Below, piece by piece: positions 16,806 to 26,205 of a stretch of 64,000 bases of DNA. Numbering within the stretch: position 1 is the stretch's first letter; each line of letters begins with the position of its first letter. A model generated the notes under the pieces. That model was not told the DNA's origin. It was given only the letters and a program-made list of their open reading frames with translations, and did not search any database. Position numbers and translations under genes: made by a program. Location of the stretch: positions 124,001-188,000 of the forward strand of contig NZ_PYAV01000007.1 in the NCBI RefSeq assembly GCF_003014715.1. The letters run 5' to 3'. Source of the DNA: Salsuginibacillus halophilus. Lineage in GTDB: Bacteria; Bacillota; Bacilli; Bacillales; Marinococcaceae.

Positions 16806-17559
16806 ACTAATATTTTTTGCATCTTTATTGATCCTCTGGGAAGCCGTCTATCAATTGAACACGGTTTATGAGTTTCGTTCAGATGCATTGCCTTCATTTT
16901 TATTAACATTGCAGCAATTGTATGTCGGATTTTTTGAAACGCAAATCTTACTCGATGCAACCGTGCAGAGCATTTACCGGATTGTCGTCGGCTTCATTAT
17001 AGCTGTCATTGTCGGTACAGCTATCGGGATCTGGCTCGCCCGTTCCAAAATCGCAGATGAAACAGTCGGCTCTCTTGTGATTGCGCTGCAAAGCATTCCA
17101 AGTATCGTATGGCTGCCGCTGATGCTTATCATTTACGGATCTGTTGGGACTGGACCGATCATTACCGTCGTTGCGCTCGCAGGAGCATGGGTAATGATCT
17201 CAAATATGCGGATGGGGATAAAATCAGTTGACCCGCTACTCTTAAGAGCCTCACGCACGATGGGTTATCAAGGTTCAGAGCTTGTTTGGAAAGTTATGAT
17301 CCCAGCTAGCATCCCTACTTTTTTATCAGCAACACGACTCGCCTGGGCTTTTGGGTGGCGGGCATTAATGGCTGCAGAACTTCTCGGCACAGGAGGTCTC
17401 GGCCGGACCTTAATGGATGCGCGCGACTTTTATAACTTTGAGCTCGTTATTTCAATTATGATTATCATTGCAACAATCGGATTGATTATGGAGTACTTTG
17501 TATTTAATAAGATTGAACGACGAGTGTTTCACCGTTACGGGCTAGAAAGCCAAGGATAA
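16786..17559 (+). CDS. ABC importer permease, SsuC/TauC type
   Basis: 257-residue inner-membrane protein with about six helices. The coupling EAA loop (GSELVWKVMIPASIPTFLSATRLAWAFGWRA region, about residue 160-190) and the family motif WRALMAAELLGTGGLGR identify the SsuC/TauC/NrtB permeases. GAGGGAGG precedes its ATG inside the ATPase gene, so translation is coupled. Substrate cannot be read from sequence. Confidence 0.92.
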   Translation: MGTAVRRLIFFASLLILWEAVYQLNTVYEFRSDALPSFLLTLQQLYVGFFETQILLDATVQSIYRIVVGFIIAVIVGTAIGIWLARSKIADETVGSLVIALQSIPSIVWLPLMLIIYGSVGTGPIITVVALAGAWVMISNMRMGIKSVDPLLLRASRTMGYQGSELVWKVMIPASIPTFLSATRLAWAFGWRALMAAELLGTGGLGRTLMDARDFYNFELVISIMIIIATIGLIMEYFVFNKIERRVFHRYGLESQG

Positions 17560-17584
17560 TATATTTTTAAAGGAGAGATGAACA

Positions 17585-18595
17585 TTGAAAAGACAATTAC
17601 TTGCAAGTGCAGGCGCAGCCGTCCTTTTATTCACAGCCGGCTGCGGTGGAGATGATGCGGCAGGCGGAGAAGGCCAAGGGGATATTAACATTGGCTATTT
17701 CCCTAACTTGGACCACGCCGCTGGTTTAGTCGGCAAACAAGAAGGATTTTTTGACCAACACTTAGAAGGCGTATCCACCAATTACACTCACTTTCCAAAC
17801 GGAAATGATTTTATTGAAGCTCTCGATACCGGCTCGCTTGATATTGGTTATGTCGGGCCTGGACCGGCCATTAACTACTATTTACAAGGCGGGGATGTCC
17901 AAATATTAAGTGGGGCAGCAAACGGGGCAACCTTAATTGTATCTTCAGAAGATTCAGGGATTAAAGAACTTGAAGATTTTGATGGAAAGTCTTTCTGCAC
18001 ACCTGGGAATGGCTGCACGCATAACGTTCAACTTGAAATTATGCTAAAGGATTTAGGTCTTGAATCTGAACGCGTCGGTGGAACTGTTGAACACCAATCC
18101 CGTGTTGACCCTGCTTCGATGACGATGCGCTTTCAAGAAGGCGAAGTCGATGCTGCTGCTGCTCCGGAACCTTGGGGCACTTATTTAGTCGAAGAGTATA
18201 ATGCAAATGTTGTGACGGAATGGAACGATGTTTTCGTTGGCGAAACGCTGCCAAGTGTCGTTTTAGTCGCTTCTAGCGAGTTTGTAGATGAACATCCTGA
18301 AAAAGTTGAATCCGTCCTCGCAGCACATAAAGAATCGATTGCATTTATCGATGAAAATGAAGAAGAAACGCTTGAAGCAGTTAATGACTACATTTATGAG
18401 TTATCTCAACAGCGTTTTTCAGATGACGTGCTCACAAATGCTTGGGAACGGATGAACATTTCTGCAGATGTTGATGCAGAAACCTTGCAGGAATGGGCAG
18501 ATGCTTCCTATGATTTACAGTTTCTAGATGAAGAACCTGATCTAGACGGGTTTGTAAACACAGAACTGCTTGAAGAAGTAGAAGAAGAATCGTAA
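17585..18595 (+). CDS. ABC importer substrate-binding lipoprotein, SsuA/NrtA/ThiY-like
   Basis: 336-residue exported lipoprotein starting with TTG at 17585 behind AAAGGAGAG. Signal peptide MKRQLLASAGAAVLLFTAGC, lipidated Cys about residue 20. Then a NMT1/SsuA-type fold: INIGYFPNLDHAAGLVGKQE, a GSLDIGYVGPGPAINYY loop, and CTPGNGCTHNVQLE. The protein is rich in Asp and Glu, as expected for an exported halophile protein. Two Cys at FCTPGNGC may bond. Sulfonate, nitrate or thiamine-precursor binding are all possible. Last gene of the operon. Confidence 0.88.
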   Translation: MKRQLLASAGAAVLLFTAGCGGDDAAGGEGQGDINIGYFPNLDHAAGLVGKQEGFFDQHLEGVSTNYTHFPNGNDFIEALDTGSLDIGYVGPGPAINYYLQGGDVQILSGAANGATLIVSSEDSGIKELEDFDGKSFCTPGNGCTHNVQLEIMLKDLGLESERVGGTVEHQSRVDPASMTMRFQEGEVDAAAAPEPWGTYLVEEYNANVVTEWNDVFVGETLPSVVLVASSEFVDEHPEKVESVLAAHKESIAFIDENEEETLEAVNDYIYELSQQRFSDDVLTNAWERMNISADVDAETLQEWADASYDLQFLDEEPDLDGFVNTELLEEVEEES

Positions 18596-18601
18596 ACGAG
18601 A

Positions 18602-18631
18602 AAAAGGAGAAGCCAAATGATGGCTTCTCCT
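18602..18631. terminator. Left copy of the ABC/hemY terminator hairpin
   Basis: AGGAGAAGCC / GGCTTCTCCT hairpin with loop AAATGAT just after the binding-protein stop. These 30 bases are identical, in direct orientation, to 19237-19266. No U-run follows on the plus strand; the repeat begins at once (CTTAGCATGTAG). One half of a duplication around R4. Confidence 0.9.
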
Positions 18632-19236
18632 CTTAGCATGTAGACAAACTTTCAAGAAGAGCGAAGGCTGACGTCGCTTTTCGGCGGACGCCTGCACCCG
18701 GAGGGCACACGTGCGACATCGGGGTTTGACCTGCGCTGACGCTTGATCTCACCGTGTCTTCTTAGCCCCCGTCACGGCCTCAACTTCCTCGGCAGGAAAC
18801 CACTACCTCGGGATTTTCGGCTCGTACTGTTACCGTGGGCGTCGTCGCCGATGCTCGTCAGCCTTGCGTCATTTAATGGTCATGAATTGTAGAGATCACT
18901 TTGGTCAAGCAGCATCTACATGAATCAATTTCATCATGACGCTTCATGAGCGATCAAAACGAACCATATACAATGGGAATCTTTAATGATCAGTTAACTA
19001 ACAAGTGACCGAAACAAAAGACGGCGACTCCCAGAGGATTAAGCGCAGGCTGAAGATCCACTTGTTCGAATGAAGACCATTCGAACAAGTTAGCTGAAGG
19101 CAAGCCCTCGGGAAAGCGTCCGTCTGAAAGTGTAGGTTACGTTCATGATTCCGTTTTATAAGGCAGCTCACGGCTCGAAATAGTAAGCTGTAGATGAACG
19201 TTATATTTTGTGCTTAAGCGACAGTTTAAACAGTTT
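18632..19236 (+). repeat. Complete dispersed repeat (copy R4)
   Basis: 605 bp, starting TAGCATGTAGACAAA near 18634; the right end has decayed (TTTTGTGCTTAAGCGACAG). It carries all shared blocks, with a perfect 12-bp hairpin CTTGTTCGAATG / CATTCGAACAAG at 19061-19089. No coding frame. It sits between convergent ABC operon and hemY and is flanked by identical 30-bp terminator hairpins. Confidence 0.88.
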
Positions 19237-19270
19237 AAAAGGAGAAGCCAAATGATGGCTTCTCCTTTTT
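19237..19270. terminator. Right copy of the ABC/hemY terminator hairpin
   Basis: Same 30 bases as 18602-18631 followed on the plus strand by TTTTT, and directly next to the hemY stop codon, so it can also act for hemY on the minus strand (TTTTAAAC follows). Only this copy keeps the plus-strand U-run. Confidence 0.88.
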
Positions 19271-20678
19271 ATGATTGCCCCTGCACGAGTGACAACAAGT
19301 TGTAGGCTGCTTTTTCTCCTTGCGTAACACAATCCGGCAGACCAATACCACCAAAAGAAGCTCCCGTTACATACAATCCTGGAAACTCTTCTTCTAAATG
19401 CGTCTCAATTGCTTGAACTTTATCTTTATGGCCAACCAAATACTGCGGCATTGAGTTCCGCCACCGGGTAACAACTGAAAATTCCGGCTCACCTTTTAAC
19501 GGCATAATCCGCTTCAAGTCATTCACCGCCCGCTCTACAATCGTTTCATCACTTTCAGAAACAATATCTTCCTGCCCCGGACGACCAACGTAAGTCCGCA
19601 ACAATCCTTTTCCTTCCGGCGCTGTATGCGACCACTTGCGATGGGTAAACGTACACGCAGTAATATCATAATTCGCTTTATCAGCAACTAAAAAGCCAGT
19701 ACCTTCAAGCGTAATATCATCCAGCTGGGTTTGATCAAAGCCCATAGCGACTGTGGCGACTGTCGTAGCTGGTGCTTCACTTAAACGTTCATTACCGGAA
19801 AAAGACGGGATCATCTCAGGAATCAAATGATGCGGCACCGTAAGCAGCACACGATCAAACCAGTCTGTCGTTCCATCTGCAAACGTTAAACGAAGCCCAT
19901 CACTCTCTCGGCTAATCTCCGACAACGTACAGCCAAGACGTACAGCATCTTCATCAAGGTGCCGATGAATCGCATCTACAAGCGATGATAAACCATATTT
20001 AAATGAACGAAACATTGCCTGCTCTGCCGATGGACCTTCCTGCTTTTCTTTTGAAGCAGCTTGTGATTTTTTCATCCCTTTGATGAGACTACGGTCTTCT
20101 TCTTCCATGCGGCGGAACTGGGGAAACGTCGCTTCTAGACTCAAGTGATCAATGTCTCCCGCATAAATCCCGGATAACAGCGGCTCAATTAATTGATCAA
20201 CGACGGCATGACCTAAACGACGCCGGAAGAAACCACCCACCGACTCATCAGCAGTCTGCCCCCCACGCGGCAGCATGAGATCCATCGCCGCCCTGGCTTT
20301 CGCTGCTGGTGAAAATAACGAAGAAGCTGCAAACGGTGCAAACTTCGTCGGTATCCCCATCACCGCTCCTCCCGGCATTGAATGCATCCGGCCTTTGCTT
20401 AAAATTGATGCCCCTTTCGCGTCATTTGGTACGATTTCTTCATCCATACCTACCTCTTTTGCGAGCTTAAACACCCCGGGTTTACGGGCAAGAAAGGAGT
20501 CCGGGCCGCGTTCGATGAGATAGCCCTGCTCTTTATGCGTACGGATCTTTCCACCAAGCTCTTCATTTGCTTCAAAGAGCTCTACGTGCGCATCGAGTTG
20601 CTCGGTCAATATTTCTTTTTGCATGTAGTAAGCGGCGCTTAACCCTGTAATTCCACCGCCAATAACCGCAATTTTCAT
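19269..20678 (-). CDS. hemY: Coproporphyrinogen III/protoporphyrinogen oxidase HemY (CgoX)
   Basis: FAD enzyme; in Gram-positive bacteria it oxidises coproporphyrinogen III to coproporphyrin III in the coproporphyrin-dependent haem route. The 469 residues begin with KIAVIGGGITGLSAAYYMQ (FAD fold), include EANEELGGKIRTH and ERGPDSFLARKPG, and end with LYVTGASFGGIGLPDCVTQG, all diagnostic. ATG at 20678 follows GGGAGTG. Last gene of hemE-hemH-hemY; its stop abuts the duplicated terminator. Confidence 0.95.
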   Translation of the reverse strand: MKIAVIGGGITGLSAAYYMQKEILTEQLDAHVELFEANEELGGKIRTHKEQGYLIERGPDSFLARKPGVFKLAKEVGMDEEIVPNDAKGASILSKGRMHSMPGGAVMGIPTKFAPFAASSLFSPAAKARAAMDLMLPRGGQTADESVGGFFRRRLGHAVVDQLIEPLLSGIYAGDIDHLSLEATFPQFRRMEEEDRSLIKGMKKSQAASKEKQEGPSAEQAMFRSFKYGLSSLVDAIHRHLDEDAVRLGCTLSEISRESDGLRLTFADGTTDWFDRVLLTVPHHLIPEMIPSFSGNERLSEAPATTVATVAMGFDQTQLDDITLEGTGFLVADKANYDITACTFTHRKWSHTAPEGKGLLRTYVGRPGQEDIVSESDETIVERAVNDLKRIMPLKGEPEFSVVTRWRNSMPQYLVGHKDKVQAIETHLEEEFPGLYVTGASFGGIGLPDCVTQGEKAAYNLLSLVQGQS

Positions 20679-20704
20679 CTTTCACTCCCGCCTCACGTTC
20701 AAAT

Positions 20705-21634
20705 TTATGCGTTGGTTAGACGGTGCAGCACAACGTCAGCCAAACCATCAATGAAAAATGGTTTCGCATTTGGCATTTCCGGCCGGCGGTAACCGACATT
20801 TAGTTCATCAGTTACATCCTTACACTCAATATCGTTATCATAAAGGACTTCCAAATGGTCAGCTACAAAACCAACCGGGCAGTAAATAAACGTATCATAC
20901 CCATGCTCTTCGTATAAATCGCGGGTTAAATCCTGCACATCCGGCCCAATCCAAGGATCCGGCGTGTTACCTTCACTCTGCCATCCAATCGCATAGTTTG
21001 GTACATCAGCCTGCTCCGAAATTAAGCGGGCCGTCTCTTCAAGCTGCTCCGGATACGGATCGCCATTATTAATAATCTTTTCCGGAAGGCTGTGAGCGGA
21101 GAAGATTACGACACTGTTCTTTTCATTCTCAAGTTCATCTAACGTTTTACGCACATTTTCTGCCCAGAATTGAATGAATTTCGGGTCATCATACCAGCTT
21201 TCAACACTTTGAATCTTCGGACCATCAATTCGTTCAGATTCTTCCTGCGCACGCCCGTTGTACGACTTAACACTGAACGTAGAGAAGTGCGGCGCAAGGA
21301 CGATACTGACCGCTTCGTCAATTCCGTCTTCTTTCATCTGCTGCACCGCATCTTCAATAAATGGATCTATATGTTTCAAGCCTAAATATGCTTTAAATTC
21401 ATAAGCATCGCTGCGCTCATTTAACCGCTGCTCTAACGCATACATCTGCTCGTCTGTAATGCGAGCTAGTGGTGAGATGCCACCAATTGCTTCGTAACGG
21501 CTGATTAAGTCGTTTAACGCTTCTTCTTCCGGCGGACGTCCGCGGCGGATATGCGTATAGTAAGGCTCTACTTCTTCAATACTGCGCGGTGTACCGTAAG
21601 CCATAACTAGAAGACCTATTTTTTTCTCTGCCAT
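20705..21634 (-). CDS. hemH: Ferrochelatase HemH (CpfC)
   Basis: Inserts ferrous iron into coproporphyrin [25 protein letters not shown] start, metal-site His in [19 protein letters not shown] (about residue 105-120), [10 protein letters not shown] (about 188) and the acidic late segment [19 protein letters not shown] with its Glu are all present. Start at 21634 follows GGGAGG; the longer frame overlaps hemE and is rejected. Middle gene of hemEHY. Confidence 0.95.
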   Translation of the reverse strand: MAEKKIGLLVMAYGTPRSIEEVEPYYTHIRRGRPPEEEALNDLISRYEAIGGISPLARITDEQMYALEQRLNERSDAYEFKAYLGLKHIDPFIEDAVQQMKEDGIDEAVSIVLAPHFSTFSVKSYNGRAQEESERIDGPKIQSVESWYDDPKFIQFWAENVRKTLDELENEKNSVVIFSAHSLPEKIINNGDPYPEQLEETARLISEQADVPNYAIGWQSEGNTPDPWIGPDVQDLTRDLYEEHGYDTFIYCPVGFVADHLEVLYDNDIECKDVTDELNVGYRRPEMPNAKPFFIDGLADVVLHRLTNA

Positions 21635-21653
21635 CCTGAATTCCTCCCACGGT

Positions 21654-22685
21654 TTATTTTGTATGCTCATGCACAAGTGCTGTCAGCTTTTTCAATGTTT
21701 CCGGTTGTACCTCCGGCAAAACACCGTGTCCTAGATTAAAAATATACCCTGAGTCACCTTCAGCTTGTGCAAGGATCTCTTTAGCACGTTTTTCTACAAC
21801 TTCCCACGGTGCTAAAAGAATCGTCGGATCAAGGTTTCCTTGCAGCGTCTTTTTCACACCAAGGGCCCTCGCTTCTGGAACAGACATCCGCCAGTCAAGG
21901 CCGATAACGTCGACATCAAGGTCATCCCACTCTTTAATTAAATGCCCGGCACCAACACCGAACGTAATCAGTGGCACACCAGTCTCACGAAGCTCACTGA
22001 AAATACGTTCCATGTACGGCTTCACAAACGTCCGGTAGTCTGCAACATTTAATGTGCCTACCCAGGAGTCAAAGACTTGCAGTGCCTGAGCGCCTGCTGA
22101 GACATGACTCTTCGCATAAGTAATTACAAGGGTACTCAACTTATCCATCAAAGCGTGCCAAACCTCCGGGGAACCGTACATCATCGTTTTAAGCTTATGA
22201 TAATTTTTTGAAGGTCCACCTTCAATCATGTAACTCGCAAGCGTAAACGGTGCCCCACTGAAGGAAATAAGCGGTACATTTAACTGCTCCCGCAGAAGCC
22301 GAATCGTATCCAATACGTATGGTACGTCCCGCTCTGGATCAATCTCTCCAAGCTGCTCAACATCCGCCATTGTTTCAATTGGGTTATCAATGACCGGACC
22401 TACGCCCGGCTTAATTTCCACATCAACACCGATCGGTGGCAGCGGGGTCATAATATCTTTGTATAAAATTGCTGCATCGTTGTTATACTGCTCAACCGGA
22501 AGCCGGGTAACATATGCACAAAGTTCCGGGTCACGCGTGATTTCAAATAAAGAATACTTCTCTTTGAGTGCCCGGTACTCCGGCTGGGAACGCCCTGCCT
22601 GCCGCATATACCAAACCGGGGTGTGCGACACTTCTTCCTGCCGGCAAGCGCGTAAAAAAGTATCATTGAACTTTTGTTCTGCCAT
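21654..22685 (-). CDS. hemE: Uroporphyrinogen decarboxylase HemE
   Basis: Decarboxylates uroporphyrinogen III to coproporphyrinogen III. The 343 residues include the signature [16 protein letters not shown] (about residue 22), [15 protein letters not shown], the [11 protein letters not shown] motif and the C-terminal [19 protein letters not shown] lies 8 bases before the ATG. First gene of the hem operon; 230 bp upstream of it up to repeat R5 should hold its promoter. Confidence 0.97.
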   Translation of the reverse strand: MAEQKFNDTFLRACRQEEVSHTPVWYMRQAGRSQPEYRALKEKYSLFEITRDPELCAYVTRLPVEQYNNDAAILYKDIMTPLPPIGVDVEIKPGVGPVIDNPIETMADVEQLGEIDPERDVPYVLDTIRLLREQLNVPLISFSGAPFTLASYMIEGGPSKNYHKLKTMMYGSPEVWHALMDKLSTLVITYAKSHVSAGAQALQVFDSWVGTLNVADYRTFVKPYMERIFSELRETGVPLITFGVGAGHLIKEWDDLDVDVIGLDWRMSVPEARALGVKKTLQGNLDPTILLAPWEVVEKRAKEILAQAEGDSGYIFNLGHGVLPEVQPETLKKLTALVHEHTK

Positions 22686-22914
22686 CTCTGTCCTCTCCTT
22701 TTAACCAGATCACTATCCATCAAAAACGATTAAGTTGTATCAACGATTACGTACCTATTTCCATTATCAAAGATACTCGTTATAAGCCTATTTGTATAGT
22801 GATAGGCAACAACGTTCAAAAAATCGCTATACTGAGGTGATCAAGACAAGTGAATAATGTTGTAGACCAGCGGTGGATGATCTCACTATTTGGCTCCCTA
22901 TGATCCAAAAGTCG

Positions 22915-23281
22915 TTGCGTGTAAATAAACAAGGGTTGACATCGCTTTTCGGCGGACGCTTGCCTCGGGTACAGCCTCAACTTCCTCCACAGAAAATCGT
23001 TGCCTGCGGGATTTTCGGGTTGTACTGTTCCCGTAGGCGTCGCCGCCGATGCTCGTCCACCTGTTGGACACCACTGAAAAGAGCAGGGGGTGTCCCCCTA
23101 ATAAATGGTTTTCTCATCAGGAAGCTAAGGTGCTGCCCAGAAACAGAAAACACAATGATCACAAGCGTAAGCGCATAGCAAATTGATGTTTTTTGCCAAT
23201 ACTTAACCGAAGGGAGTCGGCGTAGCTGTGAGCAGTAAGCTGTACTTAAAATATTAGGTTCAGTACTTTGTCGAAAGCCTG
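22915..23281 (+). repeat. Diverged repeat with a foreign centre (copy R5)
   Basis: Left end TTGCGTGTAAATAAA (22915-22929) and right end TTTGTCGAAAGCCTG (23267-23281) match the family inverted repeat. From 22932 to about 23062 it follows the family (GACATCGCTTTTCGGCGGAC, GGCGTCGCCGCCGATGCTCG). From about 23063 to 23215 it is unrelated, with GGACACCACTGAAAAGAGC and a GGGGGTGTCCCCC run that resembles an insertion-sequence end. Lies between the hem promoter region and the pbpF 3' end. Confidence 0.65.
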
Positions 23282-23315
23282 TGATTTTGTCCACAATCTG
23301 GATTCAAACCTCTTT

Positions 23316-25463
23316 TTAGAACAAGCCAAGTTCCACACGAGCCACGTTCGACGGCGGCCCTTCTTCTTCTGTCTGCGGATTAACTGGTACGACCATGTAT
23401 TCCTTTAAAGAAAACAAGTTAACACCGTTCACCCGGTATTCTGAGGCGCCTTCAATCGTAGCAATCTTTTCTGACTGCCCGCCGCTGACTTCGTATAACT
23501 CATAATTCATCCGTTCGTCTCCAGCTTCGTCCCACGTCAAATCTACATTAAACAAACCTTCTCCTTGAAAAGAAAACGTTGCCTGCAAATCGTTTACCGT
23601 GCCCATATCAATCGGCGGCTCGAGTGCTGTTGCACCTTCCGGCGGTTGAAATGCTGCAGCATCAGAGCTAGGCTGTTCATCATTTAAAATTTCTTTAAAG
23701 AGTTCGGCAGCGTATGAACTTCCACCTTCTAAATGCTCTTCTTCTGATGTCCGGTCAAACCCCATCCAAAGTACACCGGTATATTCCGGGGTGTAACCTG
23801 CAAACCATGCGTCCATTGCTACCCCTTCTGCTTCACCAAAAGAGGTTGTTCCCGTTTTTCCAGCCAAAGCGTGATTGCTTTGACCTGCACTCCCGGTACC
23901 TTCTTGTACAACATCCTGCATCATTTCTGTCATGTACCACGCGCTTTGTGTAGAAAGCACTTGTTCTGTGTCATGATCACCGACGCTCTCAAGCTCTGCT
24001 ATTTGATCACCATCTGCTTCAATCTGATCAATAAATCGTGTTTTCTGCAAGGTTCCATGATTAGAAAAGACTGAATATGCTTCTGCCATTTCCACCGGTG
24101 TAAAGCCTTCACTTAAGGCGCCAAGTGCCGCTTCAAGACCTGCCTCTTCAATCGGCATTCCTAAGCTGTCCATAAATTCATGACTTAAACCTAGTCCCAT
24201 TTCATTTAACAACCAGATCGCTGAGGTGTTTTTTGAGACAGCTACAGCTTCACGCATCGTTACTTCCCCTTCATAAACATCATCGTGATTACGCGGCGCA
24301 TAGTCATCATACTCAAGCCGCTCATCTTTTAACTGACTGTACGGATGATACATTCCGGTCTCAAGAGCCGGGGCATAAACAGCTAAAGGCTTTAAGATCG
24401 ACCCTGGCTGCCGGTGAACCTGAGCCCGGTTTAACCCTTGTGATTCATAGTTGCGCCCGCCTTGTACAGCCTGTACACCTCCTGTCGAATGGTCCATCAA
24501 TACAAAAGCCCCTTGAATCGTTTCTGCATTTCCCGGGAAATAGCTGTCATTTTGAAACTTTTCATACGAAGAAATCTGCAGCTCCGTATTCATAGGAACT
24601 TGTACTTGATAGCCCCCTGTCCGAAGTTCAGTGCGGGTTAAACCGTAGCGGTCTTCCGCTTCTTCATACACCATATCTAAATAAGGCAGAAGTGCAGCAT
24701 TCGTAGAGTTGGTTTCCACACTTTCAGGTACCGGCTCACGCTCAGCAGCTTCAAATGTGTCTTCATCAATAAATTCGTGCTGCAGCATTAAGCCGAGCGC
24801 CAGGTTCCGTCGTTGTTCAGCACGCTCAGGGTCTCTTGCAGGAGAATACAAATTCGGACCTTTAGGTAAAGCCGCGAGCAAGGCAGCTTCAGCTTCATTC
24901 AGTGCTGAGACATCTTTTTGAAAGTAACGCTCAGAAGCCACTTGTACACCATGTGCGCCGTGGCCAAAATAAATTTGATTCATGTACATTTCTAAAAGTT
25001 CAGCTTTGCTGTAATTGCGCTCCATATGCATCGCAATTAAGACTTCTTTTGTTTTACGTAAAAACGTCTGGTCGTGACTTAAAAACGCATTCTTTGCCAA
25101 CTGCTGCGTAATTGTACTTCCACCTTCTGCAAGTTCCCCGGCTAAAATATCTCGATACAATGCCCGGCCGATCGCACGCAGGTCAATACCTTGATGCTCA
25201 TAAAAACGAACATCCTCTACCGCAATAAATGCATCCTGGACATGCGGCGGCACCTCGCTGATCTCTACAGGTTTACGTTCTTCCTCTGCAATTTCAGCAA
25301 CAGTTTCTCCAGAAGGATCAACAACTTCAGTCACTTCATTCATTTCAAGTTGTTCTTCATCAAATAATAAACTTCCGGCCACAAGTACTGTGGCATATGT
25401 GCCTATTGCGACAACAAGAGCCGTTAAAAGTGCAAGTAAGCTGTAAAACAGCGTTTTATTCAT
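23316..25463 (-). CDS. pbpF: Class A penicillin-binding protein, PbpF-like
   Basis: Bifunctional peptidoglycan glycosyltransferase/transpeptidase of 715 residues. One N-terminal membrane helix (residues 5-33); GT51 domain with EDVRFYEHQGIDLRAIGRA, GGSTITQQLAKNAFL and the EMYMNQIYFG motif; transpeptidase with SxxK (PGSILKPL, about residue 355), SxN (VSKNTSAIW) and KTG (LAGKTGTTSFG); and a short C-terminal beta domain (from about 620). It neighbours hemEHY and hmoB as pbpF does in B. subtilis. No clear terminator is seen after it, where R5 lies. Confidence 0.9.
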   Translation of the reverse strand: MNKTLFYSLLALLTALVVAIGTYATVLVAGSLLFDEEQLEMNEVTEVVDPSGETVAEIAEEERKPVEISEVPPHVQDAFIAVEDVRFYEHQGIDLRAIGRALYRDILAGELAEGGSTITQQLAKNAFLSHDQTFLRKTKEVLIAMHMERNYSKAELLEMYMNQIYFGHGAHGVQVASERYFQKDVSALNEAEAALLAALPKGPNLYSPARDPERAEQRRNLALGLMLQHEFIDEDTFEAAEREPVPESVETNSTNAALLPYLDMVYEEAEDRYGLTRTELRTGGYQVQVPMNTELQISSYEKFQNDSYFPGNAETIQGAFVLMDHSTGGVQAVQGGRNYESQGLNRAQVHRQPGSILKPLAVYAPALETGMYHPYSQLKDERLEYDDYAPRNHDDVYEGEVTMREAVAVSKNTSAIWLLNEMGLGLSHEFMDSLGMPIEEAGLEAALGALSEGFTPVEMAEAYSVFSNHGTLQKTRFIDQIEADGDQIAELESVGDHDTEQVLSTQSAWYMTEMMQDVVQEGTGSAGQSNHALAGKTGTTSFGEAEGVAMDAWFAGYTPEYTGVLWMGFDRTSEEEHLEGGSSYAAELFKEILNDEQPSSDAAAFQPPEGATALEPPIDMGTVNDLQATFSFQGEGLFNVDLTWDEAGDERMNYELYEVSGGQSEKIATIEGASEYRVNGVNLFSLKEYMVVPVNPQTEEEGPPSNVARVELGLF

Positions 25464-25620
25464 CGTTATATCACCTAATGATGTGGAAGCTCCACGTTTA
25501 TGGCAACATTATAATATATCAGCGTGAAAACTCAACCGACAGAAAGCAGGATATTTTCTTTTTACTTCTGTCTGCATCATAATTAGTATTATGTAAATCT
25601 GCAATGAAAGGAAGATCAGC

Positions 25621-26145
25621 ATGTACTTTCATATGTTATTTCACCGAACAGAAAAGCTTAAAAATGTGTATGAAACAGAAATCAGTAAGAACACAGCACT
25701 GTTTTGGCTGAACAATCATGAACAATCCGGCTTATTTGCCGAAGCAAGCTCTCCTGAAGGATTTTCAGACAGCGCCTTATACGAAGTCATTGATGCCAGT
25801 GGCCCTATACCGGAGACAGGATTTGCGGTTTTAAATAACATTCCAGTTTTTGAGGACGGACGAGAAACATTTGAAGAGCGTTTTAAAAACCGGGCCGGTC
25901 TTATTGAAAAAGAACCTGGTTTTAAAGCGATCCGGATTTTACGGCCGGTTCATACCGACACATATATTGTTTTAACACTTTGGAACGATGAAACAGCCTA
26001 TCATAATTGGCAGGAATCAAGCGCCTACAAACATGCCCATGCAAAACGTAATACAAGCGAAGGTTTAAGCTTATCAATTTTCCCACGCCCTTCTTACGTC
26101 ACAACATACAACGTAGCAATGCACCCTCCAGAACTTGAACGTTAA
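25621..26145 (+). CDS. hmoB: Haem-degrading monooxygenase HmoB (YhgC)
   Basis: 174 residues with a C-terminal antibiotic-biosynthesis-monooxygenase fold (VLNNIPVFEDGRETFEERFKNRAG.. EPGFKAIRILRPVHTDTYIVLTLWNDETAYHNWQES), the signature of HmoA/HmoB/IsdG enzymes that open haem to release iron. The N-terminal half is a second, degenerate repeat of the fold. GAAAGGAAG precedes ATG. Divergent from pbpF and beside hem genes, the same arrangement as yhgC in B. subtilis. Confidence 0.85.
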   Translation: MYFHMLFHRTEKLKNVYETEISKNTALFWLNNHEQSGLFAEASSPEGFSDSALYEVIDASGPIPETGFAVLNNIPVFEDGRETFEERFKNRAGLIEKEPGFKAIRILRPVHTDTYIVLTLWNDETAYHNWQESSAYKHAHAKRNTSEGLSLSIFPRPSYVTTYNVAMHPPELER

Positions 26146-26157
26146 TTTAAAGACATG

Positions 26158-26196
26158 AAAAAAGCAGACCTCCGCTGTTTGGACGTCTGCTTTTTT
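26158..26196. terminator. Bidirectional terminator between hmoB and the FAD enzyme
   Basis: AAAAAAGCAGAC .. GTCTGCTTTTTT hairpin (26158-26196) between two convergent genes; A-run and U-run on opposite sides make it work both ways. Confidence 0.88.
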
Positions 26197-26205
26197 GCGC
26201 ATGTT

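Noticed and set aside
22977-23294. 105-residue minus-strand frame across R5
   Set aside because: It runs through repeat sequence and has no ribosome site; the hydrophobic middle is too short to identify.
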